A stretch of DNA of 64,000 nt, from positions 343,566 to 407,565 of the forward strand of contig NZ_JACAWV010000023.1 of NCBI RefSeq assembly GCF_013390595.1. Reading direction: 5' to 3'. Of this stretch, positions 61,813-64,000 are shown piece by piece; position 1 is the stretch's first letter, and every line of letters begins with the position of its first letter. The DNA comes from Rhizobium sp. RM (GTDB lineage Bacteria > Pseudomonadota > Alphaproteobacteria > Rhizobiales > Rhizobiaceae). Both the position numbers and the translations under genes were made by a program. The notes beneath the pieces are model-generated. The model ran no database searches and was not told where the DNA came from. It saw nothing but the letters and a program-made list of their open reading frames with translations.

Positions 61813-62633
61813 TGAGTGCACAAGGTAAGCAGAAAAGGCTGACCACAGCCTCCATCCGAAAGATGAAAGGCAATGCGCGTATTGTCTGCCTGACGGCCTA
61901 TACGACACCGATCACCCGGCTGCTCGATCCCCATTGTGACCTTTTGCTAGTAGGCGATTCCCTTGGCATGGTGCTTTACGGCATGGATACGACGGTTGGC
62001 GTCACGATGGATATGATGGTAGCGCATGGCCGAGCCGTCATGCGCGGGGTTGAGCATGCCTGCGTTATCGTTGATCTTCCTTTTGGCAGCTACCAGGAAT
62101 CAAAGGAACAGGCGTTTCGCAGTGCCGTACGCCTGATGCAGGAAACGGGCTGCGACGGTGTAAAACTCGAGGGCGGCGAGGAGATGGCAGAAACGATTGC
62201 TTTCCTTGTTGCACGCGGCGTTCCCGTTTTCGGTCATGTTGGGCTGATGCCACAATCGGTCAACACAGCTGGCGGCTTCCGGTCCCTCGGACATACGGAT
62301 GAGGAAGCCGAGAAGATCCGGCGCGACGCCATTGCCGTTGACCGCGCCGGAGCCTTTGCAATCGTCGTGGAAGGAACGGTGGAGCCCCTTGCCCGTGAAA
62401 TAGCGGCAAGCGTGTCAGCACCGACAATTGGTATTGGCGCCTCGCCGACCTGCGACGGTCAGGTTCTTGTCTCGGACGACATGCTTGGATTGTTTGCTGA
62501 TTTCAAACCGAAATTCGTCAAACGTTTCGCCGATCTTGGCCCACTTGTCTCAACTGCGGCGGAAACGTATGCGGCCGAGGTACGCGAGGGACTTTTCCCC
62601 GCAGAAGAGCACACGTTTCAGATCAGAAAATAG
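61812..62633 (+). CDS. panB: 3-methyl-2-oxobutanoate hydroxymethyltransferase
   Basis: The ATG at 61812 overlaps the panC stop (TGATG). The 273-residue TIM barrel has [73 protein letters not shown] and [20 protein letters not shown], all typical of PanB. It adds hydroxymethyl from methylene-tetrahydrofolate to 2-ketoisovalerate, which is also the valine-derived substrate of the BCKDH encoded 10 kb away. Confidence 0.96.
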   Translation: MSAQGKQKRLTTASIRKMKGNARIVCLTAYTTPITRLLDPHCDLLLVGDSLGMVLYGMDTTVGVTMDMMVAHGRAVMRGVEHACVIVDLPFGSYQESKEQAFRSAVRLMQETGCDGVKLEGGEEMAETIAFLVARGVPVFGHVGLMPQSVNTAGGFRSLGHTDEEAEKIRRDAIAVDRAGAFAIVVEGTVEPLAREIAASVSAPTIGIGASPTCDGQVLVSDDMLGLFADFKPKFVKRFADLGPLVSTAAETYAAEVREGLFPAEEHTFQIRK

Positions 62634-62645
62634 CGTAGCGAAAAG

Positions 62646-62676
62646 AGGGCGGCCGTGATCCGACCGCCCCCTTTTG
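62646..62676. terminator. Hairpin between panB and the convergent hydrolase gene
   Basis: GGGCGG (62647-62652) pairs with CCGCCC (62663-62668), followed on the plus strand by CCCTTTT and on the minus strand by a C/T-rich run. It is located between two convergent stops and probably serves both genes. Confidence 0.6.
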
Positions 62677-62682
62677 TGTTGA

Positions 62683-63669
62683 CTAGGCTTTGATGAAAGC
62701 GAGGATATCCTCGTTGAGCGTGTCTGCGTTGACGGTGAGCATACCGTGCGAGAAGCCTGGATAGGTTTTCAGGGTACCGTTTTTCAGAAGCTTGACCGCC
62801 TTGTGCGCGGAAGCGACGATCGGCACGATCTGGTCGTCTTCACCATGCAGCACCAGGGTCGCAACGCTGATCGACTTCAGGTCTTCTGTCTGGTCGGTCT
62901 CGGAGAAGGCCTTGATGCCGTCGTAATGCGCCTTGGCACCACCCATCATACCCTGACGCCACCAGTTCTGGATCACCCCTTCCTGAACCGTCGCACCATC
63001 ACGGTTGAAGCCGTAGAAAGGACCGGCCGGAACGTCGCGGAAGAACTGCGCCCGGTTAGCGGCAAGGGCTGAGCGGAACCCGTCAAACACCTCGATCGGC
63101 AAACCCTCTGGATTTTCTGGCGTCTTCAGCATCAGCGGCGGAACGGCCGAAACCAGAATCGCCTTGGCAACACGACCGGCAGGCTCGCCATGCTTGGCCA
63201 CATAACGGGCAACCTCACCGCCACCGGTGGAGTGACCGATATGCACGACGTTCTTCAGGTCGAGCGCCTCGACAACAGCAAAGGCGTCGGCAGCGTAATG
63301 GTCCATGTCGTGACCGTCCGCCACCTGGGCAGAGCGGCCATGGCCACGCCGGTCATGGGCAACAACCCGGTATCCCTTCGACAGGAAGAACAGCATCTGG
63401 GCGTCCCAGTCGTCCGAAGACAGCGGCCAGCCATGGTGGAACATGATCGGTTGGGCATCCTTCGGACCCCAGTCCTTATAGAAAATCTCTACGCCGTCCT
63501 TGGTGGTGATCGTGCTCATTGTCTTGTCTCCGTTTGCGGAATTGATGTTCGAGGTGGTTGCTGTGGCCGTTGCGGCCATGATCGGCCGTGTTGGAAATGC
63601 GGCGGCGGCCGCGAGTGTTCCGCCGAGGATCAGGGCGCTGCGGCGATTGAAGAGGGGAAATCCGGTCAT
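62683..63669 (-). CDS. Alpha/beta hydrolase, haloperoxidase-like, with Tat leader
   Basis: The start is the ATG at 63669 after CAGGAGC. The 328-residue protein begins with a Tat leader (FNRRSALILGGTLAAAAAF), a linker and then a domain closely similar to the hydrolase at 41507: [18 protein letters not shown], the elbow [29 protein letters not shown] and a catalytic His in PGFSHGMLT. Homology starts exactly at an internal Met (ATG at 63519) that has its own GGAG site eight bases upstream. A cytosolic form from this internal start is therefore possible. Reaction type is esterase or perhydrolase; the substrate is unknown. Confidence 0.92.
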   Translation of the reverse strand: MTGFPLFNRRSALILGGTLAAAAAFPTRPIMAATATATTSNINSANGDKTMSTITTKDGVEIFYKDWGPKDAQPIMFHHGWPLSSDDWDAQMLFFLSKGYRVVAHDRRGHGRSAQVADGHDMDHYAADAFAVVEALDLKNVVHIGHSTGGGEVARYVAKHGEPAGRVAKAILVSAVPPLMLKTPENPEGLPIEVFDGFRSALAANRAQFFRDVPAGPFYGFNRDGATVQEGVIQNWWRQGMMGGAKAHYDGIKAFSETDQTEDLKSISVATLVLHGEDDQIVPIVASAHKAVKLLKNGTLKTYPGFSHGMLTVNADTLNEDILAFIKA

Positions 63670-63804
63670 GGTCTGCTCCTGGACGATTGCTGCTACCGGC
63701 CGCGTCCGTGTTTCGATGGAAGGAAGGTAACGCGCGTCATCGCGACCAACAATTGCAACACTGATTTCGATTGAATTGCCGATTATGAAATGATCGATGC
63801 GGCT

Positions 63805-63836
63805 GGCAGGGTGCGGGCGGTTCACCGCACCCTGCC
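63805..63836 (-). terminator. Long hairpin after the right-edge gene
   Basis: GGCAGGGTGCGG (63805-63816) and CCGCACCCTGCC (63825-63836) form a perfect 12-bp stem with an 8-base loop, 18 bases past the stop codon at 63855. No U-tract on the minus strand. Confidence 0.55.
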
Positions 63837-63854
63837 GAAAATTCCAGATCTGCC

Positions 63855-64000
63855 TTACTTGGCGGGGTTCGGTCCGATGCGCTTGCCGTGCTTGACGCGT
63901 TCTGCACCGCCATGGACGTGGGTAACGGCATAATCGATGCCCATGCCGTAAGCGCCGGAATGCTCCTTCACCAGCGACGTCACCGCATCGTAGGTTTCCT
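63855..64000 (-). CDS. Unidentified gene, C-terminal 48 codons only
   Basis: The minus-strand frame from the right edge to a TAA at 63855 encodes ETYDAVTSLVKEHSGAYGMG, IDYAVTHVHGGAERVKHGKR and IGPNPAK-stop. Regular codon use and the following hairpin support a real gene end. I do not recognise the family from this fragment. The start lies beyond the window. Confidence 0.6.
   Translation of the reverse strand, partial: ETYDAVTSLVKEHSGAYGMGIDYAVTHVHGGAERVKHGKRIGPNPAK

Noticed and set aside
60886..61908. A 340-codon minus-strand frame opposite panC
   Set aside because: It is antisense to panC with full motifs, and the frame has no family resemblance.

Overview
The window reads as one contiguous, gene-dense piece of an alphaproteobacterial genome, most likely from the Rhizobiales (Agrobacterium/Rhizobium type). 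The evidence is moderately high G+C, many ATP- and TRAP-type uptake systems, FCD-type GntR regulators, a Gram-negative penicillin-V-acylase-like protein and a full bkd/liu branched-chain amino acid block. This placement is inference: there is no rRNA, tRNA, replication origin, CRISPR array, transposase or integrase in the window. The concentration of uptake and catabolic genes would suit a secondary replicon, but nothing here proves it.

Region 1 (1-24 kb) is a sulfur-scavenging island. At the left edge lie a truncated YeeE/YedE (thiosulfate-type) transporter and a periplasmic double rhodanese. Three transcription blocks follow. Minus 6384-2431 encodes a solute-binding protein (SBP), a DszB-like desulfinase and a DszC/acyl-CoA-dehydrogenase-like flavoprotein. 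Plus 6649-13928 encodes DppBCDF-type ABC permeases and ATPases, an aldo/keto reductase, a DszC-like monooxygenase and a LysR regulator. Two minus operons complete it: 17330-13944 (DUF3088 CPHC protein, SBP, DszA-like monooxygenase) and 23654-17623 (second DszB-like protein, NmrA-type SDR, SfnG/SsuD-like monooxygenase, M20 amidohydrolase, SBP). Three Tat-type SBPs share one permease/ATPase set. Together these genes look like an uptake and C-S bond cleavage system for one or more organosulfur compounds, with homologues of all three Dsz enzyme classes.

Region 2 (24-34 kb) is a GntR-controlled catabolic locus. It has an unusual DapA-family lyase, a VOC protein, an M24 DoeA-like hydrolase, two FCD GntR regulators, an M20 carbamoylase-like hydrolase, a D-2-hydroxyacid dehydrogenase, 5-oxoprolinase subunits PxpC, PxpB and PxpA, and a D-amino acid transaminase. 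Three copies of an 18-bp operator-like sequence (AGTATACCANNNGTATGT) lie upstream of the DapA-like gene and between the divergent pxpB and pxpA genes, suggesting one regulon.

Region 3 (34-48 kb) is mixed: an MscS-type channel with an overlapping 15-codon leader frame, a TetR/SRPBCC pair, a TRAP transporter (DctP-DctQ-DctM), a GlxA-type AraC regulator, a haloperoxidase-like hydrolase/SDR/membrane-protein cluster, an outer-membrane beta-barrel, a choloylglycine-hydrolase-family Ntn hydrolase and gpmI.

Region 4 (47.7-62.6 kb) is branched-chain amino acid catabolism. Thiolase, acyl-CoA dehydrogenase and BCKDH E1alpha, E1beta and E2 run leftwards from a divergent Lrp regulator. The leucine (liu) genes run rightwards: isovaleryl-CoA dehydrogenase, methylcrotonyl-CoA carboxylase beta and alpha, HMG-CoA lyase and enoyl-CoA hydratase. 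panC and panB follow, and PanB uses 2-ketoisovalerate, which is also a BCKDH substrate. The window ends with a Tat-targeted paralogue of the haloperoxidase-like hydrolase and the 3' end of an unidentified minus-strand gene.
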